Shown: positions 7,540 to 14,764 of the stretch, in pieces
How the letters are laid out: each line of letters opens with the position of its first letter
How positions within the stretch are numbered: position 1 is the stretch's first letter
Notes under the pieces: model-generated
Told to the model about the DNA's origin: nothing
What the model saw: only the letters and a program-made list of their open reading frames with translations
The model's database searches: none
Source: a virus
IMG/VR virus record: IMGVR_UViG_3300037225_000038
Location: 1-30,263 of that record
DNA length: 30,263 nucleotides
Direction: 5' to 3' (one strand)
Translations under genes and position numbers: made by a program

Positions 7540-9129
7540 TTAATCGCCTTTGTGAAGATTGAATATTTGATCGCAAAGTTTTTTTGATACATGAGTATAT
7601 ACCTTCTCGGCATGATCCGCGATTGCTTTCTTTCCCGCTTCCGTCACGTCGGAAGTAACAGGTGTGGTAACGTTTACCTGAAAAGAAAGATTTTTACCAG
7701 CCCCCAAAGCAGAGGCCGGAGAGTTCATCCAATTTGATGTTGGCTGGTCAGTTCCTTTTCCGAATACGTTTTTGTCATTCTGGAAAATAATACTTTTAAT
7801 CCAATCAGGCAAAAGAGTGTCGCCCAGGGTTTTCCACGGGTTTGCCCATAGGTCGCCCCACCAAGCCCGTACCTGCGCCCACACCTCGAAGAAATATTCC
7901 ACTATCTTATTGATTGCGTTGTCGAAAGTATTTCCCCATACCTTTGACATGTCGCCAAATAATGAGGCATCTTTTCCGTATTTGACGTACATGTAAATGT
8001 CCTGAATAAGCAAGTAGACAATAAGGAGTGTCGCAATTACCGGCCCCAAGGTCATTACGATGCTGCCGATTCCCTTTCCGAACCCCCCGAGCATACCCAT
8101 GATACCGCCCGCGCCTTTCATAAATCCTGCTGCCTTAAAAACCATAATAGCGGAATTGAGGCCGATAAAAAGATTAAGAAGTTTTCCTATTCCGACAAGT
8201 GCGGGCCCTATCGCCGCAGCTATGCCAAAGGTAACGACGAGAAACGTTTTCCATCCTGGGCTCAATTTATTAATGTGGTCAGTCAGCTTGCTGATCCATC
8301 CAGTCAGTTTTTGTAAAATATTTGATAAACCAGTTGATTTTGTAAGCATATCACCGATCCCCGCGCGCAATAGAAAAACAGAGTGCCACAAATTATCGAA
8401 ACCTTTTTTTAGGGTCACGCTACGTTCTTCCGCTTTACCGTAGTATTTTCCGCCCTGTCCGCCTTCGCGCTGGAAAAGACTTTCAATCATAGACGAGGTT
8501 ACGCGCCCACGATCCGCAAATTGCATCATGCGTTTCATACCCATGCCGCTCGACAGATCAATACCCATCATTTTTCCTAATTCTTTTCTGTCTATTGCGC
8601 CGGACATTATGAGATGCTTTAATTGGCGACCCGTTGCGTACCCTATGTTGTTAATCATCTGCATTGTCTGCATGAGGAAGCCCGCATCAAGGCCGGAACC
8701 CGCCGCAATATCCATAAACATTTTCATTCGAGGAAGTATTTTGTCGGTTTGTACACCCATAGAATGCAGTTCCTTGGCATATCCGGCAATCTGTTCAGTG
8801 TTGTATGGTGTTTTTTCTTCGAGGTCCATCATCTGGCGGGTGAAGTCAATTCCCTTTTCCTGGGAATTAAGCATGACACCCCATTCGTTTTGCAGGTCTT
8901 CGAGTTTTACTTTGGCCATGACCGAAACGGTTGCGAGAGCCGCGAGGGGTGCGGAAATATACATGGACATTTTCTGTCCTATATTTGTTATTCCATCCGC
9001 TGCGCGACTGAGGTTTTTATAAAGGCCGTCTGTTTTATCGTAGATGCGGCCAATGGCTTTGTCGTATATGTCGACTCCCCTCTCGTCAACGACAAAACCG
9101 ATTTTAGTTATCAATTCCCTGATGTTCAT
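7540..9129 (-). CDS. Tail tape measure protein (short, 529 aa)
   Basis: The protein begins with a helical segment (YDKAIGRIYDKTDGLYKNLSRAADGITNIGQKMSMYISAPLAAL) characteristic of tape measure proteins. An ELHSMGVQTDKILPRMKMF core follows, with hydrophobic helices at about 298-350 and 367-395 that fit membrane-insertion segments. It is short for a myovirus tape measure. At the usual 1.5 angstrom per residue, it predicts a tail of about 80 nm. Start overlaps the stop of the chaperone frameshift extension (ATGA at 9126-9129), and the Dit-like gene follows directly. No lysozyme or peptidase motif is visible. Confidence 0.93.
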   Translation of the reverse strand: MNIRELITKIGFVVDERGVDIYDKAIGRIYDKTDGLYKNLSRAADGITNIGQKMSMYISAPLAALATVSVMAKVKLEDLQNEWGVMLNSQEKGIDFTRQMMDLEEKTPYNTEQIAGYAKELHSMGVQTDKILPRMKMFMDIAAGSGLDAGFLMQTMQMINNIGYATGRQLKHLIMSGAIDRKELGKMMGIDLSSGMGMKRMMQFADRGRVTSSMIESLFQREGGQGGKYYGKAEERSVTLKKGFDNLWHSVFLLRAGIGDMLTKSTGLSNILQKLTGWISKLTDHINKLSPGWKTFLVVTFGIAAAIGPALVGIGKLLNLFIGLNSAIMVFKAAGFMKGAGGIMGMLGGFGKGIGSIVMTLGPVIATLLIVYLLIQDIYMYVKYGKDASLFGDMSKVWGNTFDNAINKIVEYFFEVWAQVRAWWGDLWANPWKTLGDTLLPDWIKSIIFQNDKNVFGKGTDQPTSNWMNSPASALGAGKNLSFQVNVTTPVTSDVTEAGKKAIADHAEKVYTHVSKKLCDQIFNLHKGD

Positions 9130-9407
9130 TTTGTTTCCATCTTTGGCATTGTGATTTCGCTTATCGCTGCCTCGACTTCGCTTTTAAATTCCAGTACCGC
9201 AAGCGCAACCTGAATGTCCATGAAGGTGTAACTCTCATTTATTTCCTGTCGTGTTGCCACGCCCTCAGTAATCAACCGCCAGATGTCAAGCCTCGACATC
9301 ACCGATTCGTCGAGGTATCCAGCAAGTTCTTTTACTTTTTCAGCAATTCGGTCGGACTCTGCGGTTCGCTTACCTTCATAGCGCCAGAGCCGACCACGGC
9401 GAAAAAA
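9126..9407 (-). CDS. Tail assembly chaperone, -1 frameshift extension
   Basis: This frame is -1 relative to the upstream chaperone and overlaps its 3' end. It has no credible start: only a GTG at 9437 without a suitable ribosome site. A -1 slip would give a 242-aa fusion whether it occurs at the T TTT TTC heptamer (9401-9407) or at the AAA AAG TAA end (9332-9340). The added region reads ELAGYLDESVMSRLDIW and INESYTFMDIQVALAVLEFK, a helical domain typical of the downstream partner. In known systems the fused protein binds the tape measure while the short form binds tube subunits. It ends by overlapping the tape measure start. Confidence 0.82.
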   Translation of the reverse strand, partial: FFRRGRLWRYEGKRTAESDRIAEKVKELAGYLDESVMSRLDIWRLITEGVATRQEINESYTFMDIQVALAVLEFKSEVEAAISEITMPKMETK

Positions 9408-9853
9408 TCTGCGTAGTTCGCCTCCAAAGTAAACCACAAAACCTTATACTCAAGCATGATGTGTCCGGAAAAAACGTCGTCGAAATGCGCCTTATCACCA
9501 ACGGCCCTGTTGTTTACCGTCGTTCTTGACAAAGTTAGCTTAATAAAATCAAGCCACTCCTGCGCTGTCATTTTTTCGTGGATAGAGTCGAACACCTGGG
9601 AAAGTTCCTTGAAATCTATCCTTGATAAATCGGTTTCAAGAAACTTTTTGAAGTCAATTTTTGTTTTTCCGTCCTTTTTCTCCCCTGCTTCAACCGCAGG
9701 AAGAAAGACCGATTTCAGCGCCCCAAGCGCCGTCATAAGGGCCGGGGCCAGGCATTTTTGCAGTTGATAAAAAACCAGCGTCGCTGTTTCACCCGTCAAA
9801 GGCATAACGTAGACGCTTTGCCCGTCGATTGTTTTTATGCTCGGTGCAACCAT
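9332..9853 (-). CDS. Tail assembly chaperone (upstream, zero-frame product)
   Basis: A 173-aa protein between the tail tube and the tape measure, where lambda G/GT-type chaperones sit. It is mostly helical: FYQLQKCLAPALMTALGALK, a lysine-rich centre (GEKKDGKTKIDFKKFLE) and VFDSIHEKMTAQEWLDF. It ends in LEANYADFFAVVGSG and ELLKK. The GGAGGA site 6 nt upstream of the ATG indicates efficient translation. The 3' end contains two possible -1 slip sites that extend it into the downstream frame. It is expected to be absent from the mature virion. Confidence 0.82.
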   Translation of the reverse strand: MVAPSIKTIDGQSVYVMPLTGETATLVFYQLQKCLAPALMTALGALKSVFLPAVEAGEKKDGKTKIDFKKFLETDLSRIDFKELSQVFDSIHEKMTAQEWLDFIKLTLSRTTVNNRAVGDKAHFDDVFSGHIMLEYKVLWFTLEANYADFFAVVGSGAMKVSEPQSPTELLKK

Positions 9854-9893
9854 TGAAATCCTCCGTTTCGTTAGGTTGACAACTGGAAAATGA

Positions 9894-10325
9894 TTAATTT
9901 ATGCTTCCGCCAAAGAACTCCTCAAGGTCTGCTGCATCGAACGTCCATTCGACTTCCTTTGAATCCTTGCCGAGTTCGTAGTCAGGGTTTTTCCGTATCC
10001 ACGCCTCGGGGCAAGTGATGGTGGTTAGACTGTTAAAATCTTTGAGCACGATAGGAACCACGCCAGCGTTCGACATATCATCGAGCAATCGCAGGCCAGA
10101 AAATACGTTATTCAACGGTGACGCCTGCATAAGTTTGAACACGATTTCGCCGGTTTTGTTGTACTGCTTCGAGCGCGTGACTTCTCCCAGGACACCGATC
10201 TGTTTCGTGTACGAATCCTCGGAGCGTTTCACCGTGAGTACGTTGTCGCCCGCCAAGCCAATGACCGGAATACCGCCCACAATGATCGCCCACTTTTTAA
10301 GGTCATAGCATTTTGTTGATCCCAT
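9894..10325 (-). CDS. Tail tube protein, DUF3277-like
   Basis: A 143-aa beta-rich protein following the sheath gene. The KWAIIVGGIPVIGLAGDNVLTVKR opening, the GVLGEVTRSKQYNKTGEIVFKLMQASP core and the EVEWTFDAADLEEFFGG end match the DUF3277 tube family of contractile phages. The family has the same fold as the Hcp-like inner tube. Length is normal. AAAGGAGA lies 5 nt upstream of the start. Between the sheath stop and this start is a 48-bp gap with a parS-like palindrome, so tube translation is initiated independently of sheath. Confidence 0.92.
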   Translation of the reverse strand: MGSTKCYDLKKWAIIVGGIPVIGLAGDNVLTVKRSEDSYTKQIGVLGEVTRSKQYNKTGEIVFKLMQASPLNNVFSGLRLLDDMSNAGVVPIVLKDFNSLTTITCPEAWIRKNPDYELGKDSKEVEWTFDAADLEEFFGGSIN

Positions 10326-10353
10326 GTTTTTCTCCTTTATAAAAAGTTAATAA

Positions 10354-10369
10354 TGTTTCACGTGAAACG
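10354..10369. promoter_or_regulatory. parS-like centromere site
   Basis: The 16 bases TGTTTCACGTGAAACG match the well-known bacterial chromosomal parS consensus (TGTTNCACGTGAAACA) at 15 of 16 positions. The only difference is the last base, A to G. The central 14 bp (10355-10368) are a perfect palindrome. It sits alone in the 48-bp gap between the sheath stop (10374) and the tube start (10325), not in coding sequence. It has no GC-rich stem or U-tract, so it does not look like a terminator. In bacteria this site loads the ParB CTPase clamp. Host ParB binding here is an inference. Confidence 0.8.
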
Positions 10370-10373
10370 GTAT

Positions 10374-11465
10374 TTACAGAATAACGCCGTCGATCTCCAC
10401 CGTGTGAATGCCGTCCGTATACCAGCACCCGAACTTGATCCCGGAAAGGTGCCGCGTCGCCTTGTCAGAATTTGAACGCAGAGACATGTCCGGAAGGTTG
10501 ATGAAATACCCGCCGTTCTGTTTCTTGTCTTCGTCCTGAGAAAACGCGGTAATGGCGTTGTTCGCCTGGCCGAGTTTGAACACGGGCTCCATGGCGTTCT
10601 GAATCATGGCCGCACCGTTGATGTCGCCAGGAACCTTCGGTACACTGGCGAAAAGTCCGAAAATTGCTTCCTGCAAGCGTGCTTTGAGCCAATCCTTGAA
10701 GATGATGTAGTCAATGAATTTTCCGGACGCCACAACTCCGTAACGGAACCTGCCGGCGCCGCCAACGTTCTGGTATGTGTTGCAGCACTTACCCTGATCA
10801 TCGTTCTGTTGGTCACCGAGCACAGCGTCTTCTTCTGCGCTTGTGAGCGCATCCGTGGCCTGCCCTACGAGCTTTTTGTAGCAGGCGGTATACGAGCCTG
10901 GCTTGTCCTGCGCACCAAGGAACCCGGCCAGAGCTGCGTCTGCGCGCTCCGTGGTGTAATCCGCCTTGTAGATACCGGCAGACCTGTTAAGTCCAAGGTC
11001 TTTGAGGAGGTAGGCGATGTCTTCAGTTGAATTCGGGTCAAGGATGTCGGAGTCCCCCGAAGCGTAAATGAACAGTTTTGTCATTGTTTCAAGGTGTTCG
11101 GCGAGTGGTTGCACGTCATTCGGATCGCGGTCTGTGCAGATGCAAAGATACCAGTCGTCGTCTTCAAGGCGGATGGCGTCAACAGCATCCGACAGTGTTT
11201 CGTATTGCGCTACCCTTCCGACCTTGATTGATGTGGGAGCGGGGTTCTGTGCGAAAATCGCCTCTGCCGCTTTGTAGGCGTTCGAGCTTGGCCCACCCGT
11301 CAGGTCTGCCGCAAGCGTAGAGTCCGCCGCGGTATATGATTTGGTACGTGCCTGAAACGTTGCGTCAGGTGTCAGGATCAATACGGTTCCGAATCCCAGG
11401 ATTGATACTCCCTGGGCCGCTTCGGTGATTGAAATTTTTATCATCTTGTCATATTGTCCGGCCAT
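10374..11465 (-). CDS. Tail sheath protein, DUF3383-like
   Basis: A 363-aa protein with the N-terminal pattern VSILGFGTVLILTPDATFQ, then an ALAADLTGGPSSNAYKAAEAIFAQNPAPTSIKVGR-type region, the signature of DUF3383 sheath proteins. The central part (WYLCICTDRDPNDVQPLAEHLE) and the C-terminal domain (FINLPDMSLRSNSDKATRHLSGIKFGCWYTDGIHTVEIDGVIL) are the polymerising and handshake regions. Length is in the range of short sheaths. The start has AGGAGGCCCACA immediately upstream. The protein forms the contractile outer cylinder around the DUF3277 tube encoded next. Confidence 0.93.
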   Translation of the reverse strand: MAGQYDKMIKISITEAAQGVSILGFGTVLILTPDATFQARTKSYTAADSTLAADLTGGPSSNAYKAAEAIFAQNPAPTSIKVGRVAQYETLSDAVDAIRLEDDDWYLCICTDRDPNDVQPLAEHLETMTKLFIYASGDSDILDPNSTEDIAYLLKDLGLNRSAGIYKADYTTERADAALAGFLGAQDKPGSYTACYKKLVGQATDALTSAEEDAVLGDQQNDDQGKCCNTYQNVGGAGRFRYGVVASGKFIDYIIFKDWLKARLQEAIFGLFASVPKVPGDINGAAMIQNAMEPVFKLGQANNAITAFSQDEDKKQNGGYFINLPDMSLRSNSDKATRHLSGIKFGCWYTDGIHTVEIDGVIL

Positions 11466-11484
11466 TGTGGGCCTCCTTATAGGT

Positions 11485-12285
11485 TTATGATGGATTGACT
11501 AAAACAGTTTCGCCGTTTACTTCACCTGTCGCTTCCGCCGATTCCAGAACCTCTATGACTGTTGACCATTCGCTTGTTGTGCGGAAACGTATATCGAGTA
11601 TTGCCCGGTCTTCCGGCATGGTATCAAGAAACTGGTGCGCATCAATCACGGGCTCAGGCCAAACAGGAGTTATGCCGTCCGCCTGCAAAGATTCGATTGA
11701 AGCGCTGTCTTCGGTCGCGTCGGAAATCTTTTGAAGGACGGTAAGTGCGTTCGCGCCAAAGTATTGAAGATAAAGCATGAATTCCCGGACGCCGGCCTGC
11801 CGTTTCGATCCCTCGTTGTCAGGATTGAAAACAGCGTCGCGCCCTATTTTTTGGAAACTGGAAACTCGGCCCATGAGCAGCGGCGTTGGCATTCTCTCGA
11901 CATCCTGCATGTGCCAAACCATGAGGGCCTTCCCGGTGCGGTTGGCTGGGATAGATGACAAGGGAATAACCGTGGCAAGCCAATCATATATTTTCCTTTG
12001 TAAATATTCCTCATCGAGCTGCCCAGGCATTGACTTGATAATAGCCACATCGCTTGTGACTGTTCCGCTTCCATTGGAAATTGTTACTGCATAGGAACCC
12101 TCGTCGGCATAGGAAAAACTGCTCTTACCATATTCATCAGCGACAGCCCCGGAAATATCTACACCGTCTTTTTGCCACTGATAAGACAATGGCGCGGTCT
12201 CGGACGCGACAACGGAAAGCAGAAGCGTTTCACCAATCTTGAAGCGCTGCGTTTTCGGTTGTACGGTGATGCTTGGTGCCGCCAT
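11485..12285 (-). CDS. Neck/tail terminator protein (LIC_12616-like) with N-terminal Ig-like domain
   Basis: A 266-aa two-domain protein. Residues about 4-86 form an I-set-type immunoglobulin-like domain: ITVQPKTQRFKIGE, LSYQWQKDG with Trp37, and the DEGSYAVTISN signature (Asp61-x-Gly63-x-Tyr65). The disulphide cysteines are absent, as is usual for phage Ig domains. Residues about 90-266 (EEYLQRKIYDWLATVIP, VWHMQDVERMPTPLLMGRVSS, VIDAHQFLDTMPEDRAILDIRFRTTSEW) match LIC_12616-type neck terminator proteins, which cap the tail tube before joining to the head. The position directly before the sheath is right for this role. The Ig domain would be displayed at the neck, possibly for weak binding to host-surface or mucus glycans (inference). 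Confidence 0.85.
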   Translation of the reverse strand: MAAPSITVQPKTQRFKIGETLLLSVVASETAPLSYQWQKDGVDISGAVADEYGKSSFSYADEGSYAVTISNGSGTVTSDVAIIKSMPGQLDEEYLQRKIYDWLATVIPLSSIPANRTGKALMVWHMQDVERMPTPLLMGRVSSFQKIGRDAVFNPDNEGSKRQAGVREFMLYLQYFGANALTVLQKISDATEDSASIESLQADGITPVWPEPVIDAHQFLDTMPEDRAILDIRFRTTSEWSTVIEVLESAEATGEVNGETVLVNPS

Positions 12286-12286
12286 T

Positions 12287-12634
12287 TTAAAAATCCTGGG
12301 CGTTTTCTATTTTGGTAACGATATACCGCTTGTTCGGCATAACACCATTGTCCCACATTGATTTCGCGGAAACCTCGTATTGTTCGCCTTCAATTTCAAC
12401 CCAGTCGGCATTTGTTGATTGTGTTGCAAGATTTAAATTGTCCTCGCTGATTAAAACACTGTTTTGCCGTGTACGTTTTCCCTCGTCAAGCAAGATCAGT
12501 TCTGCTGGCGTAATTGCCTGGACGCTCGCCTTGACCGTAAATTCTGTTGTCGTTCCTTTGGTGTATTTTCCATGGTCGCCGGTACTTGCCGAAAACCGTT
12601 TGCAGTTCAATGTTTTTCTGTTGAAAACCAGCAT
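12287..12634 (-). CDS. Head-tail connector/head closure protein
   Basis: A 115-aa beta-rich protein in the neck module. It shows the stretch FTVKASVQAITPAELILLDEGKRTRQNSVLISEDNL, similar to small phage adaptors with a QPLxPxELxxLPEGxR-type core, and YEVSAKSMWDNGVMPNKRYIVTKIE at the end. It is predicted to sit between portal complex and tail terminator. The start directly follows the stop of the GIY-YIG endonuclease gene (TAAATG), which was inserted between this gene and the gp10-like gene. The terminator gene follows after one base. Confidence 0.78.
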   Translation of the reverse strand: MLVFNRKTLNCKRFSASTGDHGKYTKGTTTEFTVKASVQAITPAELILLDEGKRTRQNSVLISEDNLNLATQSTNADWVEIEGEQYEVSAKSMWDNGVMPNKRYIVTKIENAQDF

Positions 12635-13285
12635 TTACTTTTTATCCAGACTGCGAATGTTTCGCATTTTTTCTTTAGTTGCTTCTGTGTGTTTCCATCC
12701 CTTTTGGGCGCGTATTTTTTTTCGAGTTTCTTCCGTTACAATTCTTCCTTTAAGGGATTTTCCTATCGCTTTTTTGTGAGCGTCACTAAGCAAAATTCCT
12801 TTATGAGCATCACTTAATTTATTTTTTTGGTCTGTAGTCCAATGTTTTCCTTTATTCCAAGGAGAAAATCCTTTTTTAAAAAATGACACACTTGCCTTCT
12901 TTGCTATTTCTGGATTTTTCATTGGGTTTTTATTCCCCAAGCGAGAATAACTTATTGCTTTTCTTGCACTATCTGAAACTTCATGTCCTAAAGAATACCC
13001 CTCCCCGCCTTCTGTCTTATTTGTTAAACAACATCCAGATTTACGCTCGAACGCAATCCAGTCACGTTCCCGTTCTTTCCAAACAGATTCGTCGCACTGC
13101 TCAAGAATTTGCAGTATTGGATTAAAGCCTTGTTTTAAAAGAGATGTAATCCAATGCGTTTTGTAGCAAGGATATTTATCAACTAAATGTTGACAATATC
13201 TGCGATATGGGTTATCCGCCTTTCCTACATATCGCACTTCGAGAGTGCGCGGATCGCAAAGAGCATAAATAAAGGTGGTATTCAT
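12635..13285 (-). CDS. GIY-YIG homing endonuclease with NUMOD3-like repeats
   Basis: A 216-aa free-standing endonuclease. Residues 1-95 are a GIY-YIG nuclease domain: the IYAL (6-9) and RYVG (18-21) strands are the variant GIY and YIG motifs, PYRRYCQH follows, and WKERERDWI plus LTNKTEGGEG supply the usual Glu/Asn region. Residues about 100-216 are DNA-binding NUMOD3-like modules (LGNKNPMKNPEIAKK, LSDAHKG, SDAHKKAIGKSLKG, TEETRKKIRAQKGWKHTEATKEKM). It sits between two neck genes, with start overlapping the upstream stop (ATGA) and stop touching the downstream ATG. This is typical of an intergenic homing insertion, as in SegA-like T4 proteins. A deleted relative lies at 26326-26657. Confidence 0.92.
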   Translation of the reverse strand: MNTTFIYALCDPRTLEVRYVGKADNPYRRYCQHLVDKYPCYKTHWITSLLKQGFNPILQILEQCDESVWKERERDWIAFERKSGCCLTNKTEGGEGYSLGHEVSDSARKAISYSRLGNKNPMKNPEIAKKASVSFFKKGFSPWNKGKHWTTDQKNKLSDAHKGILLSDAHKKAIGKSLKGRIVTEETRKKIRAQKGWKHTEATKEKMRNIRSLDKK

Positions 13286-13821
13286 TTTTTATCTAACGAA
13301 TTAATAAATGTAAGACTGTTCACGAGCTGGCCCGAATCCACCAATGGTTTCGATGATCCCTTTTTGTCTCTTGTCCTCTGCGTATTCGGTTTCCAGGAAC
13401 CCTTTAAAATTGATTCCCTGATTTTCGATTGCATCCAAAGCCCGATGTCCTCAAGTGCCTGGTGCGGAGTAATTTTCTTATTGAGAAACAGATTGTATAT
13501 TTTCCCCTTAAAATCATTTAGCGCCTCTCTGTTTCCATCAATGGCATTTCTGAAAAATGGACGCGATGGTATTCCTTTGCCATGCTTCCCAGGAACCCCA
13601 AACTCATTCCAGACAGCGATGCGCGCGACTTCGCTCATGTTGGCGTAGGGCTTCGGTTGTTTTCCCTTCGGGTGTTTATGTCCGGGATCGCCCTGCGCGC
13701 CAGGTGTTTTCCCTTCCGGAAAACCCACCTTTACATATCCGCCCGACAACTGTAAAAGATCTTCCTTGAATTTATCGTACAAGTTCGACTTTTCCACCAC
13801 TTCAAGGCGTGGCCGCAACAT
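13282..13821 (-). CDS. Virion morphogenesis/neck protein, HK97 gp10-like
   Basis: A 179-aa protein. EVARIAVWNEFG, then GIPSRPFFRNAID, then ALEDIGLWMQSKIRESI and GSSKPLVDSGQLVNSL match the HK97 gp10-like/Mu gpG-like tail-completion family (the WNEFG, PxRPFxR and KPLxDSGxL signatures). The family takes part in head-tail joining or tail completion. A glycine/lysine-rich loop (EGKTPGAQGDPGHKHPKGKQ) precedes the core. It ends in NSLDKK, and its stop overlaps the endonuclease start; the endonuclease itself also ends in SLDKK. Start follows the DUF4054 gene with a one-base overlap. Confidence 0.85.
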   Translation of the reverse strand: MLRPRLEVVEKSNLYDKFKEDLLQLSGGYVKVGFPEGKTPGAQGDPGHKHPKGKQPKPYANMSEVARIAVWNEFGVPGKHGKGIPSRPFFRNAIDGNREALNDFKGKIYNLFLNKKITPHQALEDIGLWMQSKIRESILKGSWKPNTQRTRDKKGSSKPLVDSGQLVNSLTFINSLDKK

Positions 13822-14213
13822 TAAATATTGTCCCCTTGCCTGTCAATCAAACTATCCATTGAGCCGGAACCAACGGCAAGGTGCGAAACGATGTTGCCAT
13901 CCATGAGTTGTGCCAGCTGCATTCCGAAAGCTGTACTGCACAAATCCCCGTAGCGCTTCTGTAAGTCGGCCGGGATAGAATAAGATTGCGAAACTGATCC
14001 CTCTGTTGCCGATGTCACGGCCCCAGAGCTACCCGCTCCGACAAGGGGGTTGCGCGCAATTAAATGACATACCCGGAGAGCTATCGCAAGCTCATAGTTC
14101 ACCCCAAAGCGGCTACGGCTCGTCTGCTGCGTCGCAAGACTCGTAAAGGTAGATAGGCGAGAGTCGCTTGCATAGTCCGGCGCCAAAGCCGCTATGAGGG
14201 AACTTACGCTCAT
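13821..14213 (-). CDS. Head-tail connector, DUF4054-like
   Basis: A 130-aa protein. The N-terminal region ASDSRLSTFTSLATQQTSRSRFG is followed by ELAIALRVCHLIAR, GAVTSATEGSVSQSY and KRYGDLCSTAFGMQLAQLM. This is the DUF4054 adaptor pattern (helices, then the VTSxxxGSVSxSY hairpin). Such proteins dock below the portal, like HK97 gp6 or SPP1 gp15. The start overlaps the stop of the 156-aa gene by 4 nt. The neighbours, an uncharacterised gene after the major capsid and a gp10-like gene, fit the canonical order. Confidence 0.85.
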   Translation of the reverse strand: MSVSSLIAALAPDYASDSRLSTFTSLATQQTSRSRFGVNYELAIALRVCHLIARNPLVGAGSSGAVTSATEGSVSQSYSIPADLQKRYGDLCSTAFGMQLAQLMDGNIVSHLAVGSGSMDSLIDRQGDNI

Positions 14214-14680
14214 TCTTTGAAAGTCCCTTCCGATCCGCCGAATTCCATGTTTCCTGGATTCGTTTTCGGTAAATGCGGCGCCTTATTGTCCATGGTCTGC
14301 TGACGTTCCTCAAGCTGTTTTTCAGCTGCCGCAATGACGGCCCGGCGTTTGTCATTCCTGATAATTTCCTTGAGGTCAACACCGTCGATGATTTCCCCGA
14401 TAACGGAGATTGCTTTTTCTTCCGGCAAAGAAGCGACGGTTTCCGCAAGGTTCTTTTTTACTTCGGGAAGCTTTCCGTCTTTGCCCGGCTTCAGCAGGTC
14501 GGCGGAAATGTCGTCGGGTGGAGTAACGACGGACATTAACCCGGCCTTGAGTTGATTTTTAAAATCCTGGTTTTTTTCGAGTTTTGATCGGTAGATGTCG
14601 TCTGAAATGAATTGGTTGCCCGGATGAAAAGTAACTCCTTCAAGGATGTGATCGTTAGGGGCTTTGCGGTTTACTATCAT
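14210..14680 (-). CDS. Uncharacterised head-neck region protein
   Basis: A 156-aa acidic and charged protein between the major capsid gene and the DUF4054 connector. The N-terminal segment (HILEGVTFHPGNQFISDDIYRSKLEKN) could be a small structural fold. The rest is helical (SLPEEKAISVIGEIIDGVDLKEIIRNDKRRAVIAAAEKQLEER) with a disordered C-terminal tail. There is no catalytic motif. The location suggests a virion or assembly protein. The start has GGAGGGTACT upstream. It lies beyond an intrinsic terminator at 14701-14735, so it is probably expressed at lower level than capsid. Confidence 0.75.
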   Translation of the reverse strand: MIVNRKAPNDHILEGVTFHPGNQFISDDIYRSKLEKNQDFKNQLKAGLMSVVTPPDDISADLLKPGKDGKLPEVKKNLAETVASLPEEKAISVIGEIIDGVDLKEIIRNDKRRAVIAAAEKQLEERQQTMDNKAPHLPKTNPGNMEFGGSEGTFKE

Positions 14681-14700
14681 AGTACCCTCCGTGTTATGTG

Positions 14701-14735
14701 GTTAAAGAAAAGGCGGGCGGCCCTTTACCGCCCGC
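14701..14735 (-). terminator. Intrinsic terminator after the major capsid gene
   Basis: Arms 14713-14720 and 14728-14735 (GCGGGCGG / CCGCCCGC) form a perfect 8-bp GC-only stem with a 7-nt loop. In the minus direction it is followed by CCTTTTCTTT. It lies 30 nt downstream of the major capsid stop. The role is probably to end most capsid transcripts, letting only part continue into neck and tail genes. This is a common way to make capsid mRNA more abundant than tail mRNA. Confidence 0.85.
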
Positions 14736-14764
14736 TAATAATTTCGTGTGCTTACCTCCTGCCT

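Noticed and set aside
9408-9437. Independent GTG start of the second chaperone frame
   Set aside because: No ribosome site, and the classical -1 frameshift arrangement explains the overlap better.
10354-10369. Palindrome read as a transcription terminator or restriction-site cluster
   Set aside because: There is no GC-rich stem or U-tract, while the match to parS is 15/16.
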